DNA from: Cochliopodium minus | Lineage: Eukaryota > Discosea > Himatismenida > Cochliopodiidae | Assembly (NCBI GenBank): GCA_024220525.1 | Contig: JAMYWO010000037.1 | Span: forward strand, 1-10,821 | Length of the DNA: 10,821 nucleotides | Reading direction: 5' to 3' | Shown here: in pieces, positions 9,037 to 10,821 of the stretch | Layout: each line of letters starts with the position of its first letter | Position numbering within the stretch: position 1 is the stretch's first letter | Notes under the pieces: model-generated | Seen by the model: the letters and a program-made list of their open reading frames with translations, nothing else | The model's database searches: none | What the model was told of the DNA's origin: nothing | Position numbers and translations under genes: made by a program

Positions 9037-9986
9037 ATGAAGAAATATTCAAATATCATATCCCAAATAGGGACAAAGGTAATAATATTAAATTATTTGA
9101 AACATGGGTGCAAATATTTGATTCGAATTTAGAAATTTTATTGCAAAGAAAGATTAAATCTACAAGAATTCGAGAAAAACCTTTCAAAGAAGGATTTGGA
9201 AGTTAAATTAATCAATATGATAGAAAAGATAGATCAGATAAATAAAGAGAATTTAGATGATGAAGATATATGGAAATATGAAAGAAAGATAGTTGATAAG
9301 ATTGGATATATTCCAGTATTGGGAAAATCAAAATTTGAAAATGCAGGATTGGGGGTATATATGATGGGAGAAGCAGATAAAGGAGAAATAATATCTATAT
9401 ATCGTAAAATCACCATATAATCAAAAGAAATTATCATTATAATTTGTTAATTTGTATTTAATTTAAAGCTGGATTGTATTATAGACCCGGGGATCCTATA
9501 TTCTTCCCATCATTGAAGAATGATTACATCATCAGAAGCAATCATGGTGGAAATATCGATGGGAAGCCTCATGGTCTCAGTAGATACATGTATAAAAGCG
9601 CATCATCGAGATATAATGATGGAGATAACATATTCAATGATTATAGCTGGTTAATAAGCTCCACAGAGATCCAAACTCATATGCAAAATATCATTCCATT
9701 AAATCAAGAGAATAAATTATATTCGAGCAGATCTTTTGGACTTAAATCTCCTTTAAATGTTGGACATCTTGTTAATGATGGGGCTTTGAATTGTAATGTT
9801 ATTTATTTGGATTTTTATTTCTCGGATGAATTTCCTTTCCATCTTAAGAAATATCTTCCTAATGTCAATTGGCAAATGAGTGAAGAGGGTGGTGTAAGAA
9901 CCATTCTTCTTGTATCTGTAGGGAAAATAAAGAATAATACAGAAATATTATCTAATTATAATTTCATTGGTAAAATAAACGATTAG
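9037..9986 (+). CDS. SETD9-like SET-domain protein (putative lysine methyltransferase)
   Basis: Three exons: 9037-9078, 9133-9403, 9469-9986; 831 nt, 276 residues. The SET fold begins near GLGVY (86-90) and IISIYPG (100-106, the P codon split by intron 2), then DPIFFPSLKNDYIIR and NIDGKPHG. It continues with VGHLVND (202-208) and NCNV (212-215) in place of the usual N-H-S-x-x-P-N, FHLKKYLPN, and ILSNYN (264-269) at the C-terminal catalytic Tyr region. This order and the motifs YPG, EPIFF/DPIFF, IDG, 'VG-x-VN' and 'L-K-x-Y-LPN' are what I know of animal SETD9, which has about 300 residues and a poorly characterised substrate. A stretch of roughly 30 residues around 160-190 has no SETD9 counterpart and is open, not spliced. 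The N-terminal 14 residues are least certain: an alternative 5' exon can be drawn. AATAAA lies 28 nt after the stop. Confidence 0.78.
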
Positions 9987-10013
9987 TAAAAACTTTCAAA
10001 AATAACCAAAAGA

Positions 10014-10019
10014 AATAAA
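10014..10019 (+). terminator. Candidate AATAAA poly(A) signal of the SETD9-like gene
   Basis: AATAAA 28 nt after the TAG stop, the same spacing as in the acetyltransferase gene. Support is positional only. Confidence 0.35.
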
Positions 10020-10060
10020 ACTAAGATGTTTTGATCAAATTCTAAATAATTAATGTTTTC

Positions 10061-10070
10061 AAAAAAAAAA
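10061..10070 (-). terminator. RNA polymerase III terminator of the tRNA gene
   Basis: On the minus strand ten T residues follow the discriminator base of the tRNA directly, the standard Pol III stop. It also shows that no CCA is encoded. Confidence 0.85.
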
Positions 10071-10142
10071 AGGGGATTATGAGAATCGAACTCATGACCT
10101 CTTGTTTACAAACAAGCGCTCTGCCAACTGAGCTAAACCCCC
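10071..10142 (-). tRNA. tRNA, probably Thr(UGU), with anticodon arm one nucleotide short
   Basis: A 72 nt cloverleaf on the minus strand. The acceptor GGGGGTT pairs with AATCCCC (one G-U); the D arm is GCTC-AGTTGGCA-GAGC; the T arm is ATGAG-TTCGATT-CTCAT; the variable loop is AGGTC; the discriminator is U. The A box (TAGCTCAGTTGG) and B box (AGTTCGATTCT) are both good. The anticodon arm reads CTTGT-TTGTAA-ACAAG: a perfect 5 bp stem but a loop of six bases, not seven. If base 32 is missing, the anticodon is TGT (10108-10110), Thr; if the 3' side lost an A, it is GTA, Tyr. G1-C72 and U73 fit eukaryotic tRNA-Thr, whereas eukaryotic tRNA-Tyr normally has C1-G72 and A73. The short loop could be a sequencing deletion in a homopolymer, a decayed gene, or real. 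Confidence 0.85.
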
Positions 10143-10722
10143 ATTTGATTTTACTTTTATTAAAATTTTAATAATCATTTTGAATTAAATTTCCTTTTTG
10201 TTTTTTTATAAAATGATGGGATATTGTTGAAATGGTGAACAATTTGTGTTTCGGATGATTTAAAATGAATAATTCTGTTCAATTAAAATATAATTGAGAA
10301 TATAAAAAAACTGGTCGGATATTGAGATTTGGGAGATATTATGGATGATTTGTAAATCATTTCTAAATGAGAGCTGTTTAGGATAGCAAATATGAATATT
10401 TAATTATTTCAAAATATCCCCACAAAATTTTATATAAATTGATGGGATATTCTTGTTAAAGTGAATAAATGAGATAAAGGATTTGATTGAGAATATATAA
10501 AAAAAAACTGGTATGGATATTGAGATTTGGAAGAATTGATGGATTTGTTTGAGAATTTAGTTTCAATTATAATGATTTTGATGCTTGTTTGAAATTAATA
10601 AATTGTTAAAATTGAAATATCTTTGAATAGGTTGTCACTCATATTACTCATTCTCAAGGTGAATATTATATATTTTTTTTTTTTATGATAATATTAATAA
10701 AAAATAATTGGTTCATTCTCTC
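10143..10722. other. AT-rich intergenic region without a recognisable gene
   Basis: In about 580 bp neither strand gives a protein-like reading. The region contains the diverged tandem duplication at 10203-10555, a T-run at 10671-10684, and the probable 3' flank of the minus-strand gene entering from the right. The sequence 5' of the tRNA shows no recognisable control element. Confidence 0.6.
10203..10555 (+). repeat. Diverged tandem duplication (two copies about 200-225 bp apart)
   Basis: Copy 1 carries TGATGGGATATT (from 10214) and, 96 bp on, ACTGGTCGGATATTGAGATT (from 10310). Copy 2 repeats TGATGGGATATT (from 10440) and, 67 bp on, CTGG-TATGGATATTGAGATT (from 10508). Both second blocks are preceded by TTGAGAATATA and an A-run. 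The different spacing implies a net 29 bp length change between copies since duplication. Confidence 0.6.
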
Positions 10723-10821
10723 TTATTTGTAAATATTTTCTTTTATATTTCTATTCATTCTTTTAATTGTTAATCTCTTAAAATATTCTTTCAATTTATC
10801 GAAGAATTCAATCTCATCAAC
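10723..10821 (-). CDS. 3' end of an unidentified gene (partial, minus strand)
   Basis: From the right edge the minus strand is open for 32 codons to TAA at 10723-10725. The reading begins VDEIEFFDKLKEYFKRL and continues with a basic tail ending NIYK. The alternation of acidic, basic and hydrophobic residues suggests an amphipathic helix of a real C-terminus, in contrast to the Phe/Ile/Asn/Lys runs that non-coding DNA here gives. It is too short to identify, and the left part could be intron or non-coding. The reading frame at the window edge starts exactly on a codon by this model. Confidence 0.45.
   Translation of the reverse strand, partial: VDEIEFFDKLKEYFKRLTIKRMNRNIKENIYK

Noticed and set aside
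9486-9497. CCCGGGGATCCT, identical to a stretch of common cloning-vector polylinkers (SmaI-BamHI)
   Set aside because: It encodes R-P-G-D-P in frame within the SETD9-like domain, where the family has a matching P-I-F-F context, and no vector sequence flanks it.
10071-10142. Reading the tRNA as Tyr(GUA)
   Set aside because: The loop could be repaired to either, but G1-C72, U73 and the similarity of the arm to known Thr(UGU) arms fit Thr better, and eukaryotic Tyr genes usually begin with C and contain an intron.

Overview
This window reads as nuclear DNA from a small, AT-rich, intron-rich protist. Coding exons are interrupted by about 32 short GT...AG introns, mostly 48-70 nt and extremely T-rich. 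Genes lie 50-240 bp apart. A Pol III-type tRNA gene has no encoded CCA, and the domain content (RasGEF, RCC1, SET, eukaryotic GNAT) is eukaryotic. Stops are TAA/TAG and CAA/CAG read as Gln, so the code looks standard. I cannot name the species; an amoeboid or flagellate protist (amoebozoan, Anaeramoeba-like or heterolobosean) is a guess from gene content and intron style.

Layout, left to right: (1) 1-351 (+), the last intron and last exon of a xanthine dehydrogenase gene; the intron is filled by a (TTTTTTA)n satellite. (2) 457-1882 (+), a complete five-exon GNAT acetyltransferase resembling N-acetyltransferase 16 (histidine acetyltransferase-like). (3) 1938-3974 (-), a complete 12-exon ADP-ribosylglycohydrolase with a possible N-myristoylation signal, convergent with gene 2. 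(4) 4212-8860 (-), a 15-exon gene for a 1197-residue protein joining an RCC1 propeller, RasGEF-N, a RasGEF (CDC25) domain and a long helical tail. (5) 9037-9986 (+), a three-exon SETD9-like SET-domain gene, divergent from gene 4 across a 176 bp shared promoter. (6) 10071-10142 (-), a tRNA, probably Thr(UGU), with an anticodon arm one nucleotide short. (7) 10143-10722, AT-rich non-coding DNA with a decayed tandem duplication. (8) 10723-10821 (-), the likely 3' end of another gene.

Every multi-exon model was built by hand from domain continuity plus GT/AG boundaries. All four complete models sum to whole codons (978, 1347, 3594 and 831 nt including stop), which is good internal support. The genes do not form an obvious pathway: purine oxidation, amino-acid acetylation, ADP-ribose removal, small-GTPase signalling and protein methylation sit side by side, as in ordinary compact protist DNA. 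The most unusual items are the RCC1-RasGEF fusion, the strand-biased intronic heptanucleotide repeats, the strong excess of phase-1 introns, the short tRNA anticodon arm, and the possible lipid anchor on the ADP-ribosylhydrolase.
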